Assembly (NCBI GenBank): GCA_024235015.1
Contig: JACKNG010000002.1
Coordinates: forward strand, 496,001-560,000
Length of the DNA stretch: 64,000 nt
Reading direction: 5' to 3'
DNA from: Gammaproteobacteria bacterium
Lineage (GTDB): Bacteria > Pseudomonadota > Gammaproteobacteria > Ga0077536
Position 1 is the first letter of the stretch. Every line of letters starts with the position of its first letter. Under the pieces are notes generated by a model that did no database searches, had not been told where the DNA came from, and worked only from the letters and a program-made list of their open reading frames with translations. Made by a program: the position numbers and the translations under genes. Positions 9,049-17,240 of this stretch are shown in pieces.

Positions 9049-9924
9049 TCAGCCCCCGGCGGGCATCAACCCGAAGTCGAACGCGAGGTGGCTGTGGGGG
9101 CCATCGAGACCACAGCGACGGGCGAGATCGGTGTCCGTACCCGGCTTGAACTCGCCGACCAGGCTGGCCTTGGTGGCGAACACGGCGTCGGAATCGAGGT
9201 AGGGATCGCCGTCGACGAAGACGTGGGTAACCAGCGCTTCGCAACCCGGCGCGCGCACGATGAAATGGATGTGCGCGGGCCGGAAGGCGTGGCGACCGGC
9301 GGCCGCGAGCAGGCGCCCGACCGGGCCGTCGGTCGGCACCGGGTAGGACACCGGCTTCTCCGTCACCAGGGCGTATTCGCCGGCTTCATTGGTGGTGAAG
9401 CGACCGCGCAGGTTCCACTGCGGGGCGTCGGCTTCCTGCACGTCGTAGAAACCGTTGGCCGAGGTCTGCCAGACGTCGAGGGTGGCGCCGGCGATGGGCT
9501 GGCCATCGGCGTCGGTGACGCGGCCGGTGACCAGGCAGGGCTCGGCGGTTGCGAGGTGGCGACGCCGGATGTCGCCACCATAGGGCATGTCCGGCGCACC
9601 CTCGACGTAGAACGGGCCGAGCACCGTCGACTCCGTGCCCTGGCCGCCCTTGGGATGATTGATGGCGTCGACCAGCATCGACACGCCGAGGGTGTCGGAG
9701 AGCAGGATGAACTCCTGGCGCCGCTCGTCGCACTGCTGGCCGGTCGCGGTGAGGAACTGGATGGCCTCGAACCATTCGCCCTCACTCAGTTCGACCTCGA
9801 GCACGAAGGCATGGAGATGCCGGACCAGCGATTCGAAGACCTGGGCGAGCCGCGGCGAGGTCGCGCCGGCGACGTAGGCCGCCACGACTTCGTCGGTCAG
9901 GTTGTCGACGGTGAAATCCTTCAT
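9049..9924 (-). CDS. Intradiol ring-cleavage dioxygenase (catechol or hydroxyquinol type)
   Basis: A 291-residue non-haem Fe(III) intradiol dioxygenase that cleaves catechol-type rings between the hydroxyls (ortho cleavage). The four iron ligands are all present: Tyr160 in NGFYDVQ, Tyr194 in PVSYPVPTDG, and His218 and His220 in RPAHIHF. The N-terminal helical domain (LAQVFESLVRHLHAFVLEVEL) is the dimer linker typical of catechol and hydroxyquinol 1,2-dioxygenases. The substrate cannot be fixed from sequence; the length and the IQFLTATGQQC segment suggest hydroxyquinol 1,2-dioxygenase as one option. It stands alone, without muconate cycloisomerase or maleylacetate reductase beside it, 8 kb from the meta-cleavage genes. 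Confidence 0.9.
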   Translation of the reverse strand: MKDFTVDNLTDEVVAAYVAGATSPRLAQVFESLVRHLHAFVLEVELSEGEWFEAIQFLTATGQQCDERRQEFILLSDTLGVSMLVDAINHPKGGQGTESTVLGPFYVEGAPDMPYGGDIRRRHLATAEPCLVTGRVTDADGQPIAGATLDVWQTSANGFYDVQEADAPQWNLRGRFTTNEAGEYALVTEKPVSYPVPTDGPVGRLLAAAGRHAFRPAHIHFIVRAPGCEALVTHVFVDGDPYLDSDAVFATKASLVGEFKPGTDTDLARRCGLDGPHSHLAFDFGLMPAGG

Positions 9925-10165
9925 GGTGCGTAGGGCCTCCGCGGCTGGTCGCGGACCGGTTGGCGGCCCGCCGAGGCGGTCAAACTAACCCGCGACGCCG
10001 GCCGCTCCAAGCCCGGCGGCGCACGGCGGGCGTGACAATTTGTTGCATTCGCCGCCACGACCCCGCGCGCCGCGGCGGAGCGCCTTGGCTATAGTTGTGG
10101 GTGCAACGGCGGGCGGATGGCGCCGGCCGCCGCCGGGCACCCCGCCCGGCCTCCCTGGAGCGTAC

Positions 10166-10510
10166 ATGGCCACCAACGTCCCGATGGTCGCGACCGTCTC
10201 GCCGAACGCCGGCGGCAAGGCCGGCCTGCTCGAATTCGAGGCCATCGTGCGCAAGCTGTCGAACGCCGGGCTCAGCCTCAGCGTCACCCCCGAGGTCGAC
10301 GCCGCCCTCAATGCCTACGACGAGATCAGCGTATCGCTGCGCCTGCCCGGCCAGAGCCGCCTCTACACCCTGGCCTGCCTCGTGCGTCACCGCTCGCCGC
10401 TCGACGACATGGTGATCTACGGCTGCGAGTACGACTGGACCGCGACCATGGACCCGCTCGGCGTGGTCGAGGACCTGCTCGAGTACGTGCTCGACGAGCC
10501 GCGTGGCTGA
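10166..10510 (+). CDS. PilZ-like small protein
   Basis: A 114-residue protein whose middle resembles a PilZ beta barrel (ISVSLRLPGQSRLYTLACLVRHRSP, then VIYGCEYDWTA). PilZ domains bind cyclic-di-GMP through an RxxxR and a D/NxSxxG motif. Neither is clearly complete here, so binding is doubtful and the family call is moderate. The ATG at 10166 has a TGGAG ribosome site; the longer in-frame start would add a proline/arginine-rich shadow. A TATAGT sequence near 10090 could be its -10 box. The neighbouring diguanylate cyclase/phosphodiesterase at 5434-7596 makes a signalling role plausible. Confidence 0.6.
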   Translation: MATNVPMVATVSPNAGGKAGLLEFEAIVRKLSNAGLSLSVTPEVDAALNAYDEISVSLRLPGQSRLYTLACLVRHRSPLDDMVIYGCEYDWTATMDPLGVVEDLLEYVLDEPRG

Positions 10511-10525
10511 GCCGTAGCGAACCCC

Positions 10526-10673
10526 GGCACGGGGTCTGACCCCAATGGGGCACGGGGTCTGCTGCCGACCGCCGCCGTAACGAACCACGGCACGGGGTCT
10601 GACCCCAAGGGGGCAAACCCCCTGGGTATAAACCCATCTCCGACATGTAACGCCTTGGGGTCAGACCCCGTCG
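10526..10673. repeat. Palindromic GGGGTCTGACCCC elements, inverted pair
   Basis: Copies of GGGGTCTGACCCC stand at 10531-10543 and 10594-10606, and the reverse form GGGGTCAGACCCC at 10657-10669. A half copy lies at about 10551-10560. The copy at 10594 and the one at 10657 extend as an inverted repeat of at least 18 bases (CGGGGTCTGACCCCAAGG against its complement), so the stretch could fold into a long hairpin. The same core recurs at 16.3, 20.1 and 33.4 kb. It is intergenic and no transposase gene is nearby. Confidence 0.85.
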
Positions 10674-10813
10674 AGCCCAGCCTGTCCCCGCCGCTTGGAG
10701 TCAACCCCCGTCGAGCCCGGCCAGTCCCCGCCGCTTCGGATCAACCCCTGTCGAAACCAGGCAGTCCCCGCCGCTTGGTATCAAGCCCCGTCGAGGGCAA
10801 CCGGTCCCCGGGC
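10654..10813. repeat. Four tandem degenerate 40-bp units
   Basis: Four units of exactly 40 bases start at 10654, 10694, 10734 and 10774. Each begins CTTGG or CTTCG, passes through a TCAgaCCCC-GTCGA core and ends with GTCCCCG. The first unit contains the intact palindrome GGGGTCAGACCCC; later units are increasingly degenerate at the core while the flanks hold. The rest of the gap up to 10913 shows no gene. Confidence 0.8.
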
Positions 10814-10913
10814 CCGTGGCCGCCCTCGCCTGGCAGGCTGGTGAAAGGCGTAGCGCGCAACGCCAGGTGTAAGGCGAGCGGGTCGCTCAGCAGATAGCCT
10901 CCGCCGTAGTTCT

Positions 10914-11519
10914 TCACGCCTGCCAACCCGCCCGCCGGCGCAGCGCCAGCAGGCTCAGCGGCAGGCCGAACAGGGGCAGCGCGGCCGGCACCGGTACCGC
11001 CGTGACCGCGAGGCTGCCGCCGACGAAGACCGGCTCGGCCGCGACCAGGCCGTCGCCGTCGAACCAGGCGTTGTCCGCGTTCGAGTCGAAGCGACCGATG
11101 CCCAGCCCGAGCTGCGACACGCCCACCTGCAGCCCCTCGAAGACCAGGGTCGCGACGTCGAAATCGGCATCGGCCACGCCGAACAGACTGAGCACGCTGA
11201 GATCGCGCAACTCGCCGGCCACGGCGTCGTGCACGGTGGTGGTGTTGTCGGCGGCGAAGAAGCGATCGCCGGCGAACACCGACGTGTCGTAGGCGGCCAG
11301 CGCGAGCATCGACGGGTCCCAGCTGACGCTGAGGCCGCCGCCGATGCTGCCGCCGGCGCCGGCGGTGAAATCCCTGCCGACGATCGTGATCTCGATGGTC
11401 GCACCGGCCGTGACCGCGGCGTCGGCCGGGGCAAAGCCGAGCGTCGCGGCCTGGACCGGCAGGATCAGCAGGGCGACCGCGCCGAGCACGGCGAGACGCA
11501 GACAAGACTTGCATGACAT
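10914..11519 (-). CDS. Secreted cohesin-domain protein with VPLPA/PEP-CTERM-type tail
   Basis: A 201-residue exported protein. Residues 1-24 are a signal peptide ending around VQAA. Residues 25-165 read as a cohesin-like jelly roll: AAVTAGATIEITIVG, SVSWDPSMLALAAYD, DFDVATLVFEGLQVG and LGLGIGRFD correspond to the cohesin core strands. The C terminus has the VPVPAALPLF motif, a hydrophobic helix and an RRR cluster, the layout of VPLPA-CTERM proteins processed by exosortases. The start (MSCKSC) has an AGGAG site upstream. The gene lies 77 bases downstream of a protein ending in a dockerin, on the same strand, which suggests a matched binding pair. Cohesin assignment is by strand pattern and needs a profile search. 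Confidence 0.75.
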   Translation of the reverse strand: MSCKSCLRLAVLGAVALLILPVQAATLGFAPADAAVTAGATIEITIVGRDFTAGAGGSIGGGLSVSWDPSMLALAAYDTSVFAGDRFFAADNTTTVHDAVAGELRDLSVLSLFGVADADFDVATLVFEGLQVGVSQLGLGIGRFDSNADNAWFDGDGLVAAEPVFVGGSLAVTAVPVPAALPLFGLPLSLLALRRRAGWQA

Positions 11520-11596
11520 GAGAGGTTCTCCTGTGGATTCGCTCGTTCGTGCCGGCAGCGCCGTGGCGTGGTACCCGCGCCGCGGGCGCAGGCGCC

Positions 11597-13999
11597 TCAC
11601 GGCGCCGTACCCGACGGCCCGGGCACGCTGCCCAGGCTCGCGCGCAGCACGCCGATGTCGCCGCCGTTGACGACGCCGTCGCCGTTGAGATCGGCAGCAC
11701 CGCCGGCCGTGCCGAGCGCGGCGCGCAGGGGCCCGATGTCACCGCCGTTGACGATGCCGTCGTTGTTGAGGTCGGCGTCGCAGACGTTGCCGTAGCCGTC
11801 ACCGTCGCTGTCGAGCTGGACCTTGCCGGCGGCATCCGGCAGCGCCGGACCGTTGGCGACCAGGATGCAGTTGTCGGCGTCGTCGCTGATGCCGTCGAGG
11901 TCGCTGTCCTCGGTCACCACCAGCACCAGCGACTCGCCCTCTTCGCGCAGCGCGAAAGCCCCTTGCGGCAGGCTCGGCAGAACGGTGTGGTCGAACCCGC
12001 CGTCGAGCGCACCGGCACGCACGAGCACGAAGCGATCGCCCGGCTGCGGCACGAAACCGTCGGCGAGGGCGACCTGCAGGGCGCCGACGAGTGAGACCGT
12101 GCCGCGCGCGCAGACCTGGTCGTACTCGGCGACCGCGGTACCGCCCAGGGTCGCGATCCAGGCGCCGTCGAGCTGGGCGAAGTCGACGTCGCCACCGTAC
12201 ATGCAGGCATTGGCGTCGGCCTGGCTCCAGTCGAGCACGATGTTCCAGTCGTGCTGGTAGGGTGGCGCGAGGGTCGGCGAGGTTTCGTTGTCGACCGCGG
12301 CGAGCACGCGCGGCGGCGGCGTCGCCGTCGCGTCGCGGCCGAAGATGAAATCCTGGTCCTCGACGATGACCTTGTAAGCCTTGTTGAGCTGCAGGGCGCG
12401 CGCGCGCGAGGGCGTGACCAGGTCGTAGGTGTCCCTGGCGCCGGCCAGGGCGACGGTGTTCACGGTCACGCCGTCAGCGAGGTAGAAGCGCGCTTCCAGC
12501 TCGGGATTCGAACGGAACTCGCTGCCGCCGCCGACGCGTTCGAGGTAGGCCTGGATCTCGGCCAGCGCTTCGCCGACGTTGGGCACGTCGGGCATTCCAC
12601 GCAGGTTGATGTAGCCCCAGCCGGCGGCGCCGTCGAGCTTGCGCGCGAAGCTGAAGGTCTTGTCGATGGTCGAACCGATCGACGAGTGGCAACCCATGCA
12701 GAAGGCATTCTCTTCGTAGGTATTCCAGCGCAGGCGCCCGTCGTAGGCCTCGATGAAGCCGGTGATCTGCCAGCCGAAGCGCTTGGCCAGGCCGCTGTGG
12801 CCGTGGTCGAGGAAGGTCGGCAACGCGCCCTGCTCCTTCTCGACCGCCTCCTCCTGGTAGAGCAGCTCGGCATCGAACACGCGGCCGCGCTTGAAGCGGC
12901 GCATGTAGCGCACTTCCTTCATGCGCCGGGCATTGAAGATATTGCCCGCGTCGTCGACGCCGACGTAGCGCACGGTGTGCAGGAACTCGGTGCCGAGCGG
13001 GTAGATGGACGGCTCGATGTCCTCGCTCGCCCCGGCCTGGCCGAGATAGAAGTTGCGCGGTCCGGCAGGCGTGTTCCTGCGATTGGTGGCGACGACCACC
13101 TCGGTCACGGCCGGCTCGAGTACCTCGTCGTCGTTGACGTCCTGGCCGATGGCGATCTCGTCGATGGGCAGCGCGCCGATGCGCTCGACGCCCTTGATGT
13201 TGGCCTCCACCAGGGCGAGGTTGGCGCGGTAGACGTCGATGGAAGCGGCGCCGGCGGTGGTTTTCCAGAACGACGGCGCGAGGCGGATCATGACGTCGTC
13301 GGTCGAGCCGTTGGTCGGCCAGAAGGTGCTCGGCAGCGGCTTGTAGTTGAAGGCCACCCACCAGCTGCCGTCGAGGGCGAGGCCGTTGACGTCGAAGGCG
13401 GCGGCACCGTCCTGCAGGTTGGCGAGATCGGGCAACCAGGGCGTGCCGTAGACGGCCGGGTCGGCGCTGTCCCAGCCAGGGTAGGCGTCGTCGCCCCAAC
13501 CGGCCGCCAGTAACCGGCCGGCGAGTTCGGAGTAGTTGTCGTCGTCGATCCAGTCGAGGATCTCGGCATCGCTGATGGCCGCGACGCGCGCACTGCGATC
13601 CTCGAACAGGTTGGTCCAGTGGTTGGTCAGGCCGACGTCGCTGAAGGCGTAGGCTTCCTGCAGGCTGCGATCGTTCTGCGCGTTCTCGCGCCCCGCGACC
13701 TGGTCCTGGTGGCAGGCATAGCAGGGGTTGTGACGGCCCTCGTAGCCGATGCCCTGGGAGATGTCGGTATAGCACTGCGGCGGCACGGGCGCCTCGCGGT
13801 TGGACATCCATGCCGTGGGATCGACGCCGGGTGGCTGCCAGGGAATCACCTGGTCGCGCGTCGGTGCCTCGGTCAGGGCCTGCAGGATCTGCAGGTGGTA
13901 GGGCTGGTTCGGGTCGACGGCCGCGACCAGGGGCGTGACGGCCATGCCACACCACAGCGTCGCGATGCGACCGGCGCGATGAAGGGATTGGTTCACCAT
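11597..13999 (-). CDS. Secreted diheme cytochrome with type 3 repeats and C-terminal dockerin
   Basis: An 800-residue exported protein. The signal peptide runs to about residue 27. Two haem c sites are visible: CYACH (Cys93, Cys96, His97) and CMGCH (Cys434, Cys437, His438). Between and after them lies a large region without a family I recognise. Residues 696-740 hold calcium-type DxDxDG repeats (DSDLDGISDDADNC, DSDGDGYGNVCD). The last 60 residues are a duplicated dockerin: DLNNDGIVNGGDIGPLRAAL and DLNGDGVVNGGDIGVLRASL. The start at 13999 has a GGGAG site. It sits between a PhoX-like gene and the cohesin gene, all on one strand. A periplasmic or surface redox enzyme held by the neighbouring cohesin is my inference. 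Confidence 0.85.
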   Translation of the reverse strand: MVNQSLHRAGRIATLWCGMAVTPLVAAVDPNQPYHLQILQALTEAPTRDQVIPWQPPGVDPTAWMSNREAPVPPQCYTDISQGIGYEGRHNPCYACHQDQVAGRENAQNDRSLQEAYAFSDVGLTNHWTNLFEDRSARVAAISDAEILDWIDDDNYSELAGRLLAAGWGDDAYPGWDSADPAVYGTPWLPDLANLQDGAAAFDVNGLALDGSWWVAFNYKPLPSTFWPTNGSTDDVMIRLAPSFWKTTAGAASIDVYRANLALVEANIKGVERIGALPIDEIAIGQDVNDDEVLEPAVTEVVVATNRRNTPAGPRNFYLGQAGASEDIEPSIYPLGTEFLHTVRYVGVDDAGNIFNARRMKEVRYMRRFKRGRVFDAELLYQEEAVEKEQGALPTFLDHGHSGLAKRFGWQITGFIEAYDGRLRWNTYEENAFCMGCHSSIGSTIDKTFSFARKLDGAAGWGYINLRGMPDVPNVGEALAEIQAYLERVGGGSEFRSNPELEARFYLADGVTVNTVALAGARDTYDLVTPSRARALQLNKAYKVIVEDQDFIFGRDATATPPPRVLAAVDNETSPTLAPPYQHDWNIVLDWSQADANACMYGGDVDFAQLDGAWIATLGGTAVAEYDQVCARGTVSLVGALQVALADGFVPQPGDRFVLVRAGALDGGFDHTVLPSLPQGAFALREEGESLVLVVTEDSDLDGISDDADNCILVANGPALPDAAGKVQLDSDGDGYGNVCDADLNNDGIVNGGDIGPLRAALGTAGGAADLNGDGVVNGGDIGVLRASLGSVPGPSGTAP

Positions 14000-14070
14000 G
14001 ATCTCGTGCTCCCGAATGAGCGCGGGTTCGGCAGCCATCGCCGGTTAGGCGCGGGCCCGACGCGGGATGC

Positions 14071-14098
14071 GAAGGCCCCGCCGCACGGCGGGGCCTTC
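14071..14098 (-). terminator. Strong GC hairpin between PhoX-like and cytochrome genes
   Basis: A perfect 12-base stem (GAAGGCCCCGCC and its complement) encloses the loop GCAC; five more pairs follow past a one-base bulge. It lies 41 bases past the PhoX-like stop on the minus strand. No T tract follows, so it may be an attenuator or mRNA-stability hairpin as much as a terminator. Confidence 0.55.
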
Positions 14099-14138
14099 GG
14101 CATCAGCGCACCTTGCGCTTCATCGCCAATGACCGGCC

Positions 14139-15596
14139 TCAGCCGGCCTTGCGGCGGCGACGGCCGACGAGACCGAACACCGCCGGGCCGAGTAGCCAGG
14201 CTGCGGCCGGCAGCGGCACCGGCGCCGGGGACTGCTGCAGCAGCCACAGGGCGTCGTTGCCGTCACCCGGATGCTGGACGTTGACCAGGAAGCCACCGGT
14301 CAGCGGATCGACGCGCAGGCCGGTCGGCTCCGAGCCGAACGGCCCGAGACTTGCGAACAGGGCCATCGTGTCCATGACGCCGTCGAAGTCGCTGTCGGTC
14401 GCCATCCAGATGTCGCCCGGGTTCTGGTCCTCGATCACGAACAACTGGATCTCGCCGTTCGGACCGTAGGTCAGCTCGAGGTTGTCGGGGCTGCACATGC
14501 CGTAGGTGCTGTTGCAGCCGACCGGCACCGGCAGGCCGGTGCTGGCATCGGTGGTGACCCCGGCCATGACCGCCTCGAACACCTCGTTGGTCGCGAGGTT
14601 GATACCGTAGACACCGTTCTCGCTGGTGGCGGCAAAGTAGAGGATCTCGTTGTCGAACAGGGTGCCGACAACGGCGTCTTCGGGCCGCCCGAAGGGCGTA
14701 CCGCCGACTTCGTCGGCCGCGGCGCGACCACCGGCGGAGCCAAAGTCGAAGGGATTGGCGGCCGTCAGTGCATTGCCGTTGACGTCGACGATCTCGATCC
14801 ACTGCGCCGCACCGGTGCGCGCACCCGCGGCCTGGTTGGCGCCGGAGTTCCAGTTCTGGGCAGCGTTGAGCAGACCGTCGACATCGGCCAGCACCTCGAC
14901 CTTACCCGCCGCGTAATCGCCACTCACGTTCGGGGTCATGCGGTAGATCGAGCCGCTGTTGTTCTCGTCGACGAAGTAGAGTCGACCGACGCTGTCGAAG
15001 CGCAGCCCTTCGTGGTGCACGGCGGGGATGTTCGACAACCAGCGCACGTCGGCGTCGGCACGGCCGGTCGCGGTGCTCGGGTTCATGATCTCGAACAGGC
15101 GCCCGGTGGGCTCTTCTTCACCGGTGAGCAGGGTGCCGGCCGGCGTGTAGGTGGCGGGATCGAGACGCTGGAAGTCGTCGTTCAACGGATCCCAACCGTC
15201 ATTGGGGTTGGTGTCGTAGATGCCGGTGGAATTGCCGCCCAGCAGGGTGGTCGAGGTCTGGGTGATGCGGTCGTAGCGGATGACACCGGCACCGCCGGTG
15301 ACTTCGAACGGCACGAAGGCGTACCGGCCGTTACGGCTCACGTCGACCATGTCCCAGTTGCCGAAGCTGGCCTGGAACTCGCCGCCGGCGCCGGCACCGA
15401 AGTTGGCGAACAGGGTGTTGCGGTCGGTGATCTTGGTTGCCGTCCAGCCCGGCGCCAGCACGAAGGGGTTGGTGTCCTGGCTGGTGGTGAGCAGGGTCGC
15501 CGGCGCGTTGCTGCTGTTCAAAGGAATGAAGGGATCGATGGCGTAGGCATTGCCACACGCGACCGCGATGAGGGATGCGAGCAGGGTCTTTTTCAT
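14139..15596 (-). CDS. PhoX-like (DUF839) secreted protein with VPLPA-CTERM tail
   Basis: A 485-residue exported beta-propeller protein of the PhoX/DUF839 family, which includes calcium-dependent alkaline phosphatases but also members of unknown activity. The signal peptide is MKKTLLASLIAVACGNAYA. Family hallmarks are NWDMVDVSRNGRYAFVPFE, LLTGEEEPTGRLFE, VHHEGLRFDSVGRLYFVDE and YRMTP. The C terminus has PVPLPAAAWLL, a hydrophobic helix and RRRRK, a VPLPA-CTERM sorting signal. The start was chosen at MKKT, preceded by GGAGA, because the 16 residues upstream are not signal-like. Catalytic competence was not verified residue by residue. Confidence 0.85.
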   Translation of the reverse strand: MKKTLLASLIAVACGNAYAIDPFIPLNSSNAPATLLTTSQDTNPFVLAPGWTATKITDRNTLFANFGAGAGGEFQASFGNWDMVDVSRNGRYAFVPFEVTGGAGVIRYDRITQTSTTLLGGNSTGIYDTNPNDGWDPLNDDFQRLDPATYTPAGTLLTGEEEPTGRLFEIMNPSTATGRADADVRWLSNIPAVHHEGLRFDSVGRLYFVDENNSGSIYRMTPNVSGDYAAGKVEVLADVDGLLNAAQNWNSGANQAAGARTGAAQWIEIVDVNGNALTAANPFDFGSAGGRAAADEVGGTPFGRPEDAVVGTLFDNEILYFAATSENGVYGINLATNEVFEAVMAGVTTDASTGLPVPVGCNSTYGMCSPDNLELTYGPNGEIQLFVIEDQNPGDIWMATDSDFDGVMDTMALFASLGPFGSEPTGLRVDPLTGGFLVNVQHPGDGNDALWLLQQSPAPVPLPAAAWLLGPAVFGLVGRRRRKAG

Positions 15597-16102
15597 CAGT
15601 GTCTCCACATAGGCCGAGATCGGGCGAATCGTTGTCAACTGCACGGCCGCCTCCCGTCAGCGGGAGGGCGCACCGTCGGCACTCGTGGAACCGCGTCCGG
15701 CGGTGATTCGCCGCTCGGTCGCAACCGCAAGTCGTGCGTTCCTCGCTCGCCGGGGGGTGGCGAGCGCCGCACGGTTCATCGGTCACCACCACGGGGCGAC
15801 AGCGCAGCTATCCGATGACGGGCAGGGAGGCGGAGCCGTGTGCATGCACCGCACCGCGAACGACACGCGGCGACGCCGCCGGCGTGCCCCGCTCACCCTC
15901 CCGACCGCACCGGACGTCTGCGCGCCTTCCTTCGGTCGTGGTTCCGAAATCTCCGTTTCGAACCTGCAGCACATCCCTGCGCTGCCCGAGTGCGATGAAG
16001 GCGATGTCCGATCGCGCATCGCACTCGACCGGAAGAGAGCGTAGGGAGGTCGTGTGACGCGCCGATTAACCTGCGGTTAACCAGCGGTTGCGATTGCGTG
16101 AC

Positions 16103-16125
16103 AACTTCGCGTCAGGCGCGAAGTT
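16103..16125. promoter_or_regulatory. Perfect 9-bp hairpin in intergenic DNA
   Basis: AACTTCGCG and its complement CGCGAAGTT flank a five-base loop TCAGG. It could be an operator or the end of a transcript. No gene ends nearby, which favours a protein-binding dyad. Confidence 0.35.
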
Positions 16126-16252
16126 TCGTAACACGCGGGATGAAGGGCCCGCGGGGGTGCAACCCCGCACGGGTCCGGCGCGCCCGGTTGGCGAGGAGGA
16201 GAACTCCGACACGAGGTCGAGCGCGGGCGGTCAGCGAGGAGGAGAGCACCGG

Positions 16253-16334
16253 CACGGGGTCTGACCCCAAGGGGTTACAACTCGGCGAGGGGTTTGTCCC
16301 GACCAGGTTCGCCCCCTTGGGGTCAGACCCCGTC
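16253..16334. repeat. Inverted pair of GGGGTCTGACCCC palindromes
   Basis: The left arm (16253-16274) starts CACGGGGTCTGACCCCAAGG. The right arm (16313-16334) is its complement apart from the outermost bases. About 38 bases separate the arms. The structure matches the inverted pair at 10594-10669, so both are the same element type. Confidence 0.85.
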
Positions 16335-16467
16335 GAGACCAGCCGCCCACCGACACATCCCCGCAGCCGGCAGGCCCCGTCGAGATCGACCGTCCCCCGA
16401 CACGACGCCCCGGAGTCAGCGCCCGTCGAGCCTCTCGGCACGGAACCGGGAACGTGACGTCGAGAAC

Positions 16468-17148
16468 TCAGAAATCGCGGATGTATTCGAACTCGCGTCC
16501 GCGCATGACCAGACGATGGCGCGGCCCCGGCGCCGCCATGTCGAGGGTGGCATAGCCGGCGTCTTCCTCGTAGAGCGTGGCGCGGCCGTCGTCGAGCTTG
16601 ACCACGCGCGGTACGAAGCGCTCGACGACGGCCTCACGCAGGTGATCGCGCAATGCCGCCAGCGCGGCGAAGCGACTGAAGCCGAGCAGCGAGACGAAGG
16701 TCGGCGCCGGCAGTTCGATGTCGCCCGCGGCATGGGCGGCCAGCGCCGCGGCCGGGCTGTACCAGCGGAAGTCGACGATCTCGGAGTTGTCGATGACGAC
16801 CGGTTCGTCGTGTTCGAGCGGGGCGAGGAAGAACCACGTGGCGAAACGCTTGGGCAGGATTTCCGGCGTCGTCCAGTGTGCGAACGGCAGCAGGCTGGCC
16901 GGGTCGGGCGCGAGCCCGGTTTCCTCCACCGCTTCGCGCACCGCCGCGCGGCGCGCCGCCTCGATCTCCGAGCCCGCCGCCTCGGCGGCATCGGCCTCGT
17001 CGACACGGCCGCCGGGAAACACCCACGAGCCGCCATGGAAGACGACCCGTTCATTGCGACGGAGCAGCAGGACTTCGAACTCACCCGCGCGGTCGCGGGC
17101 GATGACGACGGTGGCCGATGGCCGGGCCGGGGCGGGCGTAGTGGACAT
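16468..17148 (-). CDS. Nudix hydrolase, CoA-diphosphatase-like (NUDT19 type)
   Basis: A 226-residue Nudix protein. The Nudix box has the long insertion typical of the NUDT7/8/19 group: PGGRVDEAD at 45-53, then REAVEETG at 71-78 with the catalytic Glu residues 75 and 76. That group hydrolyses CoA and acyl-CoA diphosphates, but the activity here is inferred. A TATACT box ends 8 bases before the ATG and there is no ribosome site, so the message is probably leaderless. It is divergent from the DUF2889 gene. Confidence 0.85.
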   Translation of the reverse strand: MSTTPAPARPSATVVIARDRAGEFEVLLLRRNERVVFHGGSWVFPGGRVDEADAAEAAGSEIEAARRAAVREAVEETGLAPDPASLLPFAHWTTPEILPKRFATWFFLAPLEHDEPVVIDNSEIVDFRWYSPAAALAAHAAGDIELPAPTFVSLLGFSRFAALAALRDHLREAVVERFVPRVVKLDDGRATLYEEDAGYATLDMAAPGPRHRLVMRGREFEYIRDF

Positions 17149-17156
17149 GGCGAGGG

Positions 17157-17162
17157 AGTATA
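17157..17162 (-). promoter_or_regulatory. -10 box of a probable leaderless Nudix transcript
   Basis: On the minus strand this reads TATACT, followed by CCCTCGCC and the ATG. A start site 6-8 bases downstream would put the first transcribed base at or next to the start codon. Confidence 0.5.
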
Positions 17163-17240
17163 GCGTGCGCCGACACGGCTTGTTGCGCGGCCGCGAATGC
17201 CGTTATCGTCGCGCCCTGATCACCCGCTCCAGCAACGCCC

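Larger units (their letters stand above)
15597..16467. other. Gene-free stretch with promoter-like DNA, a hairpin and a palindromic repeat
   Basis: This 871-base gap holds no convincing gene. The part next to 15596 should contain the promoter of the PhoX-like gene. A perfect hairpin lies at 16103-16125 (stem AACTTCGCG, loop TCAGG), preceded by a locally AT-rich GATTAACCTGCGGTTAACC stretch. A GGGGTCTGACCCC-type inverted pair follows at 16253-16334, trailed to about 16440 by degenerate CCCGTCGAG-bearing copies like those at 10.7 kb. Confidence 0.6.

Noticed and set aside
10654..10813. Possible CRISPR array from the 40-bp units
   Set aside because: The units are contiguous with no unique spacers, and each is degenerate. 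No cas gene is present.
15685..16060. Small plus-strand open frames in the 15.6-16.1 kb gap
   Set aside because: No ribosome site, no family similarity, and the composition is the same as antisense noise; treated as promoter DNA.
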